Positions 1 to 5,375 are shown, counted from the first letter of the stretch. The stretch is 5,375 nt of DNA from Mycobacterium sp. (GCA_018500005.2 JAHBAP020000615.1:1-5375); one strand, 5' to 3'. Program-made: numbers and translations. Notes: a model not told the origin generated them from the sequence alone.

Positions 1-30
1 CGTGGGCTCGGAGATGTGTATAAGAGACAG
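1..30. other. Illumina Nextera adapter remnant (not genomic)
   Basis: Bases 12-30 are the 19-base Tn5 mosaic end AGATGTGTATAAGAGACAG, and bases 1-11 are CGTGGGCTCGG, the 3' part of the Nextera read-2 (i7-side) adapter. The match to the known adapter is exact over all 30 bases. This is library-preparation sequence left at the contig end. It makes a false open reading frame starting at 16 (beginning MYKRQ, a typical adapter-derived peptide) and truncates the minus-strand gene next to it. True genomic sequence begins at 31. Confidence 0.98.
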
Positions 31-357
31 CACCCCGGACTGCACCAACGGCTCAATGGTGAAGTAGCCCAAGTCGATGGCCGGGGAAAGCCACCACACA
101 CCCGGGATGAAGCTCAGGACGTACTGCGTCAACTCGAAGCCCCAAGCGACCCACGGTTCGACGGCGTCGTAGGTGTTCTTGATCGCGTTCTCAAGCCCGG
201 TGGTGAGTGCGGACAGCTCAACGGCGGCTGTCACGCTCTTCGCCGGGTTGAGTGTCGGCACGCTCGCGGGGCTCACGACCGCGGTTCCAACGACGGCGGC
301 GCTGACGCCGGCGACCAGGTAGGAGCGGGCGGACAACCCGAAGATGGACTGGGTCAT
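31..357 (-). CDS. Mycobacterial-style exported hypothetical protein, N-terminal 109 residues (C-terminus lost at contig end)
   Basis: This minus-strand frame is open from the ATG at 357 to the adapter junction at 31, with no stop: 109 residues, 5'-complete, 3'-truncated. It begins MTQSIFGLSARSYLVAGVSA. Residues 13-32 form a hydrophobic, Ala/Val-rich segment that looks like a signal sequence or membrane anchor, without a clear lipobox. Residues 63-73 (YDAVEPWVAWG) and the aromatic stretch to about residue 100 (FIPGVWWLSPAIDLGYF) resemble a group of mycobacterial exported proteins that share this N-terminal design and Trp/Tyr/Pro-rich motif. I recognise that resemblance from memory and cannot assign a function. 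A GAGG Shine-Dalgarno (367-364) lies 6 bases before the ATG and supports this start; an in-frame GTG 12 bases upstream would itself overlap that site. The gene is divergent from fbiC. The adapter bases would extend the frame artificially by about ten codons. Confidence 0.75.
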
Positions 358-363
358 GAGGCA

Positions 364-369
364 CCTCAC
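364..369 (-). promoter_or_regulatory. Ribosome binding site for the exported hypothetical protein
   Basis: On the minus strand the bases read GTGAGG, with GAGG ending 6 bases before the ATG at 357. It is the only convincing Shine-Dalgarno near the start and is the reason for choosing ATG357. Confidence 0.55.
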
Positions 370-375
370 ACGTTT

Positions 376-418
376 GCTGACAGATCGCTGAGAGATCTTA
401 CCGGCAATGCTGAGAAAT
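376..418. repeat. Three phased direct repeats GCTGASARAT in the divergent promoter region (PhoP-box-like)
   Basis: GCTGACAGAT (376-385), GCTGAGAGAT (387-396) and GCTGAGAAAT (409-418) are three copies of one ten-base word. Their starts are 11 and 22 bases apart, about one and two helical turns, so all three lie on the same DNA face. On the minus strand the two closest copies read TCTCAGC-N4-TGTCAGC. That layout, two 7-mers ending in CAGC with a 4-base spacer, matches the direct-repeat box bound by mycobacterial PhoP (TCACAGC-N4-TCACAGC type), with one and two mismatches. The repeats are seen directly; a response-regulator operator is inference. They lie around the candidate -10 of the minus-strand gene and about 60-105 bases upstream of the fbiC start. 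Confidence 0.5.
395..400 (-). promoter_or_regulatory. Candidate -10 element for the minus-strand exported protein
   Basis: The minus strand reads TAAGAT here, fitting the actinobacterial TANNNT -10 pattern. A start about 7 bases downstream would give a leader of roughly 30 bases containing the GAGG site. Only a weak -35-like CTGTGA (419-424) sits upstream. The element lies between two of the phased repeats, so a protein bound there would probably block this promoter. Confidence 0.35.
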
Positions 419-466
419 TCACAGGGGCGATGGTCGTGCTGCCCGTGGCCCGCGGGGCTGGCGAAG

Positions 467-472
467 TACTGT
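467..472 (+). promoter_or_regulatory. Candidate -10 of a leaderless fbiC promoter
   Basis: TACTGT fits TANNNT and is followed by 7 bases before the A of the ATG at 480, the usual -10 to +1 spacing. No Shine-Dalgarno precedes the ATG, so fbiC may be transcribed from its own start codon as a leaderless mRNA, which is common in mycobacteria. No good -35 is visible; the palindrome CCCGCGGG (449-456) lies in the spacer region. An alternative GTG at 474 would leave only one base after the -10, which argues against it under this model. Confidence 0.4.
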
Positions 473-479
473 TGTGCCT

Positions 480-2993
480 ATGACCTCGACGGCATTGCGC
501 CGGGTACTGCGACGGGCCCGCGACGGTGTGGCCCTCAATATCGACGAGGCGGCGAGCGCGATGACGGCCCGGGGCGATGACCTCGCCGATCTGTGCGCCA
601 GTGCGGCACGGGTCCGCGACGCGGGCCTGACCTCGGCGGGTCGGCGCGGACCGGGCGGCCGACTGCCGGTGACCTACTCCCGCAAGGTCTTCATCCCCGT
701 CACCCACCTTTGCCGGGACACCTGTCACTACTGCACCTTCGTCACGGTGCCCGGAAAGCTCCGCGCCGAAGGCCGCGGCATGTATCTGGAACCCGACGAG
801 ATCATCGACATCGCCCGCCGGGGCGCCGAGCGCGGGTGCAAAGAGGCGCTGTTCACCCTTGGCGACCGCCCCGAGGCGCGGTGGCCCGAAGCGCGGCAGT
901 GGCTCGACGAACGCGGCTACGACTCGACCCTGGACTATGTGCGGGCGGCCGCGATCCGGGTACTCGAGGAAACCGGCCTGCTGCCGCACCTGAACCCCGG
1001 GGTGATGAGCTGGGCCGAGCTGTCCCGGCTCAAGCCGGTCGCGCCGTCGATGGGCATGATGCTCGAGACGACGTCGCGCCGGCTGTTCGAGACCCGCGGC
1101 CTGGCGCACTACGGCAGCCCCGACAAGGACCCGGCGGTGCGGTTGCGCACCCTGACCGACGCCGGCCGGCTCTCGATTCCGTTCACCACCGGCCTGCTGG
1201 TCGGCATCGGCGAAACCCTTGATGAGCGCGCCGACACCCTGCACGCGATCCGCAAGGTGCACAAGGAGTTCGGCCACGTCCAGGAAGTCATCGTGCAGAA
1301 CTTCCGGGCCAAGGACCGCACCGCCATGGCAACCACGCCGGACGCGGACATCGATGATTTCCTGGCCACCATCGCCGTCGCCCGCCTAGTGCTGGGGCCG
1401 GATATGCGTATCCAGGCCCCGCCGAACCTGGTCTCGCCCGCGGAGTGTCTGGCGCTGCTGGGCGCGGGAGTCGACGATTGGGGCGGGGTCTCTCCGCTGA
1501 CCCCCGACCACGTCAACCCCGAACGGCCCTGGCCGGCTCTGGATGACCTGGCCGCGGTCACCTCCGATGCCGGATTCGATCTGGTGCAACGGCTTACCGC
1601 CCAGCCCAGGTACGTCCAGGCGCCGGCCGGGTGGATCGACCCGCGGGTGGCCGGACATGTGGCGGCCCTGGCCGATTCCGCTACTGGATTCGCCCGCGAC
1701 GTAAACCCGATCGGGCGACCCTGGCAGGAACCCGACGAGGCCGCCGAGTCACTCGGCCGTACCGACCTCGCCACCACGATAGACACCGAAGGGCGCCGGG
1801 CGGATGCGCGCAGCGATCTCGGCAGCGCTTTCGGGGACTGGGACTCGATCCGGGACCGGGCGGGAGAACTCTCGGCCCGGGCTCCCGAGCGTATCGACAC
1901 CGATGTCGCCACCGCGTTGCGCGCAGCAGAACGTAATCCGGGCGGCTGCAGCGATGCCGACTACCTGGCCCTGGCGTGTGCCGAAGGACCAGCGCTGGAT
2001 GCCGTTGCAGCGCTGGCAGATTCGCTTCGTCGCGATACCGTGGGCGAGGACGTGACCTTCGTGGTGAACCGGAATATCAACTTCACCAACATCTGCTACA
2101 CCGGCTGCCGGTTCTGCGCCTTCGCCCAACGTAAAGGCGATGCCGACGCCTTCTCGCTGTCCACCCGGGAAGTGGCCGACCGCGCCTGGGAGGCGCATGT
2201 CGCCGGGGCCACCGAGGTGTGCATGCAAGGCGGTATCGACCCCGACCTTCCGGTGACCGCTTACGCCGACCTGGTACGTGCTGTCAAAGCGGCGGTGCCG
2301 GCCAGGCATGTGCACGCCTTCTCGCCGAGGGAGATCGCCAACGGATTCACCAAGAGCGGCAGCACCATTCGGGACTGGCTTAGCGCACTGCGGGAAGCCG
2401 GCCTCGGAACGATCCCCGGTACCGCGGCGGAAATCCTCGACGATGAGGTGCGCTGGGTTCTCACCAAGGGGAAGTTGCCCACCGCGCTGTGGGTGGAGAT
2501 CGTCACCACCGCACACGAAGTCGGCCTGCGGTCGAGTTCGACGATGATGTACGGCCACGTCGACACCCCGGCGCACTGGGTGGCACATCTCAATGTGCTA
2601 CGCGGAATCCAGGACAACACAGGCGGTTTCACCGAGTTCGTCCCACTGCCGTTCGTTCACCAGTCTTCGCCGCTGTACCTCGCGGGAGCGGCCCGGCCCG
2701 GGCCGACCCACCGCGACAACCGGGCCGTGCATGCGCTGGCCCGGATCATGCTGCACGGCCGGATCTCCCAGATCCAGACCAGCTGGGTGAAACTCGGCGT
2801 CGAACGCAGCCAGGTGATGCTCAACGGCGGTGCCAACGATCTGGGTGGCACGTTGATGGAGGAGACCATCTCCCGGATGGCCGGCTCCCAGTTCGGATCG
2901 TCGAAGACCATCGCCGAACTGGTGGCAATCGCCGAGGGTATCGGGCGCCCGGCCCGGCAACGCACCACTACGTATTCGACCCGGGCGGCCTGA
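480..2993 (+). CDS. fbiC: FO synthase FbiC (fused CofG-CofH radical SAM enzyme, coenzyme F420 biosynthesis)
   Basis: FbiC makes FO, the 7,8-didemethyl-8-hydroxy-5-deazariboflavin chromophore of coenzyme F420, from tyrosine and 5-amino-6-(ribitylamino)uracil in the cytoplasm. The 837-residue product has two radical-SAM halves. The CofG-type half comes first, with the cluster motif CX3CX2C (CRDTCHYC) at Cys78, 82 and 85, FTLGDRPE after it and GIGET at 242-246. The CofH-type half has CYTGCRFC at Cys539, 543 and 546 and MQGGIDP at 582-588. Both cysteine triplets are intact, and a variable linker lies around residues 390-480. The sequence closely matches my memory of the M. tuberculosis protein (about 856 residues) from [12 protein letters not shown] onward; the difference is mainly a shorter N-terminus. 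ATG480 is chosen over the in-frame GTG474 because of the -10 spacing. Neither start has a Shine-Dalgarno. The gene is divergent from the exported protein gene and is followed 42 bases later by a membrane protein gene on the same strand. Confidence 0.97.
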   Translation: MTSTALRRVLRRARDGVALNIDEAASAMTARGDDLADLCASAARVRDAGLTSAGRRGPGGRLPVTYSRKVFIPVTHLCRDTCHYCTFVTVPGKLRAEGRGMYLEPDEIIDIARRGAERGCKEALFTLGDRPEARWPEARQWLDERGYDSTLDYVRAAAIRVLEETGLLPHLNPGVMSWAELSRLKPVAPSMGMMLETTSRRLFETRGLAHYGSPDKDPAVRLRTLTDAGRLSIPFTTGLLVGIGETLDERADTLHAIRKVHKEFGHVQEVIVQNFRAKDRTAMATTPDADIDDFLATIAVARLVLGPDMRIQAPPNLVSPAECLALLGAGVDDWGGVSPLTPDHVNPERPWPALDDLAAVTSDAGFDLVQRLTAQPRYVQAPAGWIDPRVAGHVAALADSATGFARDVNPIGRPWQEPDEAAESLGRTDLATTIDTEGRRADARSDLGSAFGDWDSIRDRAGELSARAPERIDTDVATALRAAERNPGGCSDADYLALACAEGPALDAVAALADSLRRDTVGEDVTFVVNRNINFTNICYTGCRFCAFAQRKGDADAFSLSTREVADRAWEAHVAGATEVCMQGGIDPDLPVTAYADLVRAVKAAVPARHVHAFSPREIANGFTKSGSTIRDWLSALREAGLGTIPGTAAEILDDEVRWVLTKGKLPTALWVEIVTTAHEVGLRSSSTMMYGHVDTPAHWVAHLNVLRGIQDNTGGFTEFVPLPFVHQSSPLYLAGAARPGPTHRDNRAVHALARIMLHGRISQIQTSWVKLGVERSQVMLNGGANDLGGTLMEETISRMAGSQFGSSKTIAELVAIAEGIGRPARQRTTTYSTRAA

Positions 2994-3022
2994 GCTTCGG
3001 GGATTCCTGACCGCTGAGGCGG

Positions 3023-3028
3023 CATACT
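3023..3028 (+). promoter_or_regulatory. Possible -10 element upstream of the membrane protein gene
   Basis: CATACT matches the -10 consensus at all but two positions and lies 7 bases before the ATG at 3036, the same spacing seen at fbiC. It sits within a short inverted repeat GGCA-TAC-TGCC (3021-3031). A leaderless start independent of fbiC is possible, but read-through across the 42-base gap is equally plausible. Confidence 0.25.
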
Positions 3029-3035
3029 GCCACCT

Positions 3036-3719
3036 ATGGTCAGGAGGGTGCCGCTGGCCGCGGCGATCGCATTCGCGGTGCTGTCGGTCCTTGCGCTGGT
3101 GGTCGTGCCCCTCGGTCCCGGAATAGAACGCTCCGGTGCCGAGGTCGTCGACCATGTCAGCGCGCACGCCGACATGATTCGGTTGCGCGCGTTGTTGACC
3201 GCCGCGGCGCTACTGGCCCTGGTGGTGGTCATCGGGTACGTGCGGGAACGTCTTGACGGCCCGGCCGGTTACGTCTTCACGGTCGGAGCCGCGACCCTCG
3301 TTGCGCAGGTCGGCGTCGAGCTGTGGCTGACCTCCGGGATGGCGCTGCACGCGTCGAGTCTGGATCCGCCCACCGCCCGGGTTCTGGCCGACATCGCGTC
3401 GATGTGGGGTCCGCTGCTGACAATCGCGGCGCTGATGCTGGCCGGTCCGATCATCTGGGCCGGCCGAAACGGCAGGCTGCCGCACTGGCTGGCTGTGATT
3501 GCGGCGGTATTCGCCGTCGAGCAGCTCGTCCAACTGCTGACCATCATCGGCCCGCCCGGCAGTTTCATCGCCCCGGGTGGCCCGATGGCCGTCTATCTGG
3601 GCGGCGGGTTGTTCCTGGTGTTCCTGTTCGCGTTGGGCGTCGGCGCCTCGCAACCGGGCGTTGCGAGGCCCACGCTCGCCGGTTCGGAACCGGCTCCGGT
3701 GGGCGCGAAGGTCCACTAG
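3036..3719 (+). CDS. Six-helix integral membrane protein of unknown function
   Basis: The 227-residue product is strongly hydrophobic with about six predicted transmembrane helices, at roughly residues 6-26, 50-69, 77-98, 124-142, 151-171 and 184-204. The N-terminus is short and basic (MVRR), and the polar tail (about 205-227) is rich in Pro, Ala and Gly. The longest external or internal loops are 27-49 (ERSGAEVVDHVSAHAD) and 99-123 (ASSLDPPTARVLADIASM). No catalytic, transporter or binding motif was recognised, so no function is proposed. The start ATG3036 has no proper Shine-Dalgarno; AGGAGG at 3042-3047 abuts the in-frame GTG3048 with no spacing and so is unlikely to work for it. The gene lies between fbiC and fdxC in the same direction, 42 bases after fbiC and 73 before fdxC. 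Codon use looks like that of its neighbours, with no sign of recent transfer. Confidence 0.85.
   Translation: MVRRVPLAAAIAFAVLSVLALVVVPLGPGIERSGAEVVDHVSAHADMIRLRALLTAAALLALVVVIGYVRERLDGPAGYVFTVGAATLVAQVGVELWLTSGMALHASSLDPPTARVLADIASMWGPLLTIAALMLAGPIIWAGRNGRLPHWLAVIAAVFAVEQLVQLLTIIGPPGSFIAPGGPMAVYLGGGLFLVFLFALGVGASQPGVARPTLAGSEPAPVGAKVH
3645..3669 (+). repeat. Perfect 9-bp inverted repeat inside the 3' end of the membrane protein gene
   Basis: GCCTCGCAA (3645-3653) and TTGCGAGGC (3661-3669) are exact reverse complements around the 7-base loop CCGGGCG. The RNA could form a stable stem-loop about 50 bases before the stop codon. It encodes the start of the polar tail. No U tract follows. Confidence 0.65.
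3678..3694 (+). repeat. Second inverted repeat, 8-bp arms, just before the membrane protein stop
   Basis: GCCGGTTC (3678-3685) and GAACCGGC (3687-3694) are exact reverse complements around a single central G, giving a compact hairpin with a UCGGA-type loop in RNA. It follows the previous hairpin by 8 bases and lies 22 bases before the TAG. The pair could attenuate or terminate read-through into fdxC, but this is inference and the lack of a U tract weakens it. Confidence 0.6.
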
Positions 3720-3722
3720 CGC

Positions 3723-3751
3723 GTCAACGATTTCGGTCCATCAGATACTGT
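3723..3751 (+). promoter_or_regulatory. Candidate promoter for fdxC-dapC
   Basis: TACTGT at 3746-3751 (or the overlapping GATACT at 3744-3749) fits a -10 element, with a weak -35-like GTCAAC at 3723-3728, 17 bases upstream of TACTGT. Transcription would start near 3759, leaving a leader of about 35 bases with a good Shine-Dalgarno. The 73-base gap and the hairpins upstream both favour a separate promoter here. Confidence 0.4.
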
Positions 3752-3780
3752 GCGTCTGCGACACAATCAAGAGCACATCG

Positions 3781-3785
3781 AGGAG
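3781..3785 (+). promoter_or_regulatory. Shine-Dalgarno of fdxC
   Basis: AGGAG ends 7 bases before the GTG at 3793. It fixes GTG as the start codon; the longer in-frame opening upstream is read in the membrane protein region and has no support. Confidence 0.85.
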
Positions 3786-3792
3786 AACCTTC

Positions 3793-4116
3793 GTGACCTA
3801 CGTGATCACCGAAGCCTGCGTCGACATCAAGGACAAGGCTTGCATCGAGGAATGCCCGGTCGATTGCATCTACGAGGGCGCCCGCATGCTCTTCATCCAT
3901 CCCGATGAGTGCGTGGACTGCGGCGCCTGCGAGCCGGTCTGCCCGGTTGAGGCGATCTATTACGAGGACGATGTGCCCGACCAGTGGTCGCAGTACACCC
4001 AGATCAACGCCGACTTCTTCGCCGAACTCGGTTCGCCCGGCGGTGCGTCGAAGGTGGGCCTGACCGAGAACGACCCGCAGGTGGTCAAGGACCTTCCCCC
4101 CAAGGGTGAGGACTGA
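3793..4116 (+). CDS. fdxC: 7Fe ferredoxin FdxC ([3Fe-4S][4Fe-4S] electron carrier)
   Basis: This 107-residue acidic ferredoxin starts with GTG and reads MTYVITEACVDIKDKACIEE. Cysteines are at 9, 17, 21, 25, 40, 43, 46 and 50. By the Azotobacter-type 7Fe ferredoxin pattern, Cys9, 17 and 50 bind the [3Fe-4S] cluster, Cys21, 40, 43 and 46 bind the [4Fe-4S] cluster, and Cys25 is the extra non-ligand cysteine. The core DECVDCGACEPVCPVEAI is intact and the length equals the usual 107 residues of actinobacterial FdxC/FdxA proteins. It is a cytoplasmic low-potential electron carrier; its partner is not shown by the sequence. The order fdxC-dapC matches M. tuberculosis Rv1177-Rv1178. An AGGAG site 7 bases upstream supports the start. 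FdxA is the close paralogue and the main alternative name; the neighbouring dapC favours fdxC. Confidence 0.93.
   Translation: MTYVITEACVDIKDKACIEECPVDCIYEGARMLFIHPDECVDCGACEPVCPVEAIYYEDDVPDQWSQYTQINADFFAELGSPGGASKVGLTENDPQVVKDLPPKGED
4113..4115 (+). promoter_or_regulatory. Possible non-standard CTG start of dapC, coupled to the fdxC stop
   Basis: CTG 4113-4115 is in frame with dapC and overlaps the fdxC TGA (4114-4116) in a CTGA arrangement like the common GTGA/ATGA couplings. A purine-rich AGGGTGAGG (4103-4111) lies just upstream and could serve as its ribosome binding site. The 14 extra codons read LTARRSAPVSASLP. CTG starts are rare, so this remains a proposal. Confidence 0.35.
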
Positions 4117-4154
4117 CCGCTCGTCGTTCGGCGCCGGTCTCGGCGTCGCTGCCG

Positions 4155-5225
4155 GTGTTCCCCTGGGACACCCTTGCTGACGCCGCCGCCACCGCCCGCG
4201 CGCACCCGGGCGGAATCGTCGACCTGTCGGTTGGCACCCCCGTCGACCCGGTAGCGCCGGTCATCCGAGCGGCCCTGGCCGACGCCTCGGCGGTGCCCGG
4301 CTACCCGACGACGGCGGGCACACCGGAGTTGCGGGCCTCCGCGGTGGCGGCACTGCGGCGCCGCTACGGAGTCACCGGACTGGACTGCGACGCCGTACTG
4401 CCGGTGATCGGTACCAAGGAACTCATCGCCTGGCTGCCGACTCTGCTGGGCTTTCGGTCCGAGGACGCCGTCGTCGTTCCCGAACTGGCCTACCCGACTT
4501 ACGAGGTGGGTGCCCGACTTGCCGGCGCGAAGGTGGTCATCGCCGACTCGCTGACCCAACTCGGCCCGCGGAACCCGGCGTTGATCTACCTGAACTCGCC
4601 TAGCAATCCGACCGGCAAGGTCCTGGGCGTCGACCATCTGCGCAAGGTGGTCGCATGGGCCCGGGAACGGGGCACGCTGGTGGCTTCCGACGAGTGCTAC
4701 CTGGGACTGGGCTGGGATCGGCAGCCCTACTCGGTGCTGCACCCAGACGTCTGCGGCGGTGATCACACCGGTCTGCTCGCGGTGCATTCGTTGTCCAAGA
4801 GCTCGTCGCTGGCGGGATATCGTGCCGGGTTCGTCGCCGGCGATCCCGCGGTGGTCGCCGAACTCCTGGCGGTGCGCAAGCATGCCGGGATGATGGTGCC
4901 TGGCCCGGTCCAGGCGGCGATGGTGGCCGCGCTCGATGATGACGAACACGAGCTCGTGCAGAAGGACCGGTACGCACGTCGGCGCGCGACGCTGATGTCG
5001 GCCTTCACCGCGGCGGGATTCACCATCGAGCATTCCGAAGCCGGTCTGTACCTGTGGGCCACCCGCGGGGAACCGGGGCGGGACACCGTCGACCGGCTCG
5101 CCGAACGCGGGATCCTGGTGGCGCCAGGGGACTTCTACGGACCTCGGGGGGCGGACTACGTGCGGGTGGCGCTGACCGCCACCGACGAGCGGGTGGCCGC
5201 GGCCGCCGAGCGGCTGGCGGGTTAG
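4155..5225 (+). CDS. dapC: N-succinyldiaminopimelate aminotransferase DapC (PLP-dependent, lysine/DAP pathway)
   Basis: DapC transfers an amino group from glutamate to N-succinyl-2-amino-6-ketopimelate in the diaminopimelate/lysine pathway. The protein is a fold-type I class I/II aminotransferase. From GTG4155 (MFPWDTLADA, 356 residues), visible features are the phosphate-binding turn GTKEL (86-90), NSPSNPTG (147-154, Asn151), SDECY (Asp179, pyridine nitrogen), the PLP lysine Lys215 in HSLSKSSS, Arg223 in AGYR, and Arg337 in YVRVAL, the likely substrate carboxylate arginine. All key residues are present. GTG4155 is the first standard start but lacks a Shine-Dalgarno. The frame stays open upstream to 4110 and encodes TARRSAPVSASLPV, where mycobacterial homologues have a similar VSASLPVFPWDTL. 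The true start is therefore probably further upstream, possibly CTG4113, overlapping the fdxC stop (370 residues). The gene is in an operon with fdxC and converges on the gene at 5308. Confidence 0.93.
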   Translation: MFPWDTLADAAATARAHPGGIVDLSVGTPVDPVAPVIRAALADASAVPGYPTTAGTPELRASAVAALRRRYGVTGLDCDAVLPVIGTKELIAWLPTLLGFRSEDAVVVPELAYPTYEVGARLAGAKVVIADSLTQLGPRNPALIYLNSPSNPTGKVLGVDHLRKVVAWARERGTLVASDECYLGLGWDRQPYSVLHPDVCGGDHTGLLAVHSLSKSSSLAGYRAGFVAGDPAVVAELLAVRKHAGMMVPGPVQAAMVAALDDDEHELVQKDRYARRRATLMSAFTAAGFTIEHSEAGLYLWATRGEPGRDTVDRLAERGILVAPGDFYGPRGADYVRVALTATDERVAAAAERLAG

Positions 5226-5233
5226 CCCCCAGA

Positions 5234-5298
5234 GCGCGAAATCGACGCCACGGTCGTCGATCGCGGTGCGATCACAGCCGTGGCGTCGATTTCGGCGC
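5234..5298. terminator. Large nested inverted repeat, likely bidirectional terminator between convergent genes
   Basis: CGAAATCGACGCCACGG (5237-5253) and CCGTGGCGTCGATTTCG (5278-5294) are exact 17-base reverse complements. Skipping G5295 adds three more pairs (GCG 5234-5236 with CGC 5296-5298). Inside the 24-base loop is a second perfect hairpin, GATCGC-GGT-GCGATC (5259-5273). The element starts 8 bases after the dapC stop and ends 9 bases before the stop of the convergent minus-strand gene, a natural place for a two-way terminator. No strong U tract follows on either strand, which is usual for mycobacterial terminators. It may instead be a member of an interspersed palindromic repeat family, which one copy cannot show. 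Confidence 0.7.
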
Positions 5299-5307
5299 AG
5301 GGAACGG

Positions 5308-5375
5308 TTAGTTCATGTTCCAGGGTTCGCCGTAGGTGGTGACGCTGTCACCGGTTTTGGCGATCAGTCGGGCGA
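5308..5375 (-). CDS. C-terminal end of an unidentified protein, convergent with dapC (5' part outside the window)
   Basis: The minus strand reads ARLIAKTGDSVTTYGEPWNMN then TAA (5310-5308), open to the window edge: 21 whole codons plus two bases. Clean codon use with C or G at most third positions, a stop placed just outside the terminator hairpin, and the convergent layout support a real gene end. I do not recognise the protein. The fragment is too short to show domains. Confidence 0.55.
   Translation of the reverse strand, partial: ARLIAKTGDSVTTYGEPWNMN

Noticed and set aside
382..398. AGATC-N7-GATCT inverted repeat as a separate operator
   Set aside because: It is a by-product of two of the phased direct repeats; the arms are only five bases long.
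474..479. GTG474 as the fbiC start
   Set aside because: No Shine-Dalgarno, and it lies one base from the candidate -10; it would add only two residues (MP) with no support.
16..483. Plus-strand 155-residue open frame starting in the adapter
   Set aside because: Its start codon lies in the Nextera adapter, it runs antisense to the supported minus-strand gene through the intergenic region, and it has no ribosome binding site or recognisable domain.
366..1277. Minus-strand 303-residue open frame opposite fbiC
   Set aside because: It is an antisense shadow of the strongly supported fbiC gene, with Arg/Gly/His-rich low-complexity composition typical of high-GC antisense frames.
1109..2588. Several long minus-strand frames across the middle of fbiC
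   Set aside because: High-GC antisense frames with few stops; no motifs, and they conflict with the complete radical-SAM protein on the plus strand.
3577..3792. Upstream extension of fdxC to an ATG at 3577
   Set aside because: The extension overlaps the membrane protein gene, crosses the promoter region and lacks homology; the GTG at 3793 has a good AGGAG site and gives the standard 107-residue length.
3960..5033. Minus-strand 357-residue open frame opposite fdxC and dapC
   Set aside because: Antisense to two clearly identified genes and rich in Arg, His and Gly; no recognisable domain.

Overview
The window is a high-GC actinobacterial contig end, almost certainly from a mycobacterium and probably a Mycolicibacterium-like fast grower. 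The evidence is an FO synthase of the fused FbiC type, a 7Fe ferredoxin of the FdxC type, a DapC-type aminotransferase in the fbiC..fdxC-dapC order known from Mycobacterium tuberculosis (Rv1173..Rv1177-Rv1178), and a mycobacterial-style exported protein at the left edge. Species assignment is inference, because nothing could be searched.

Layout. Bases 1-30 are not genomic: they are the end of an Illumina Nextera read-2 adapter with the 19-base Tn5 mosaic end, so the real sequence starts at 31. From 31 to 357 on the minus strand is the first 109 residues of an exported hypothetical protein, cut off by the adapter. Bases 358-479 are a divergent promoter region with three phased copies of GCTGASARAT (S = G/C, R = A/G) that resemble a PhoP-type direct-repeat box. 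fbiC (480-2993, +) looks leaderless. It is followed after 42 bases by a gene for a six-helix membrane protein (3036-3719, +) whose 3' end holds two tandem inverted repeats. A 73-base gap carries a possible promoter and a clear Shine-Dalgarno for fdxC (3793-4116, +). dapC (first standard start 4155, stop ending 5225, +) follows directly and may really begin at a CTG overlapping the fdxC stop. A large nested perfect inverted repeat (5237-5294) separates dapC from the C-terminal end of a convergent minus-strand gene (5308-5375) of unknown function.

How the genes fit together. FbiC makes the deazaflavin FO, precursor of coenzyme F420, through two radical-SAM modules that need low-potential electrons. 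FdxC is a small iron-sulfur electron carrier that could in principle supply them, but nothing in the sequence proves that link. DapC belongs to the succinylase branch of diaminopimelate/lysine synthesis and appears to be co-transcribed and possibly translationally coupled with fdxC. The membrane protein has no recognised function. No mobile element, CRISPR array, tRNA or rRNA was seen. The window is mainly a conserved core locus, and its unusual parts are the regulatory and structural elements between the genes and the adapter artefact.
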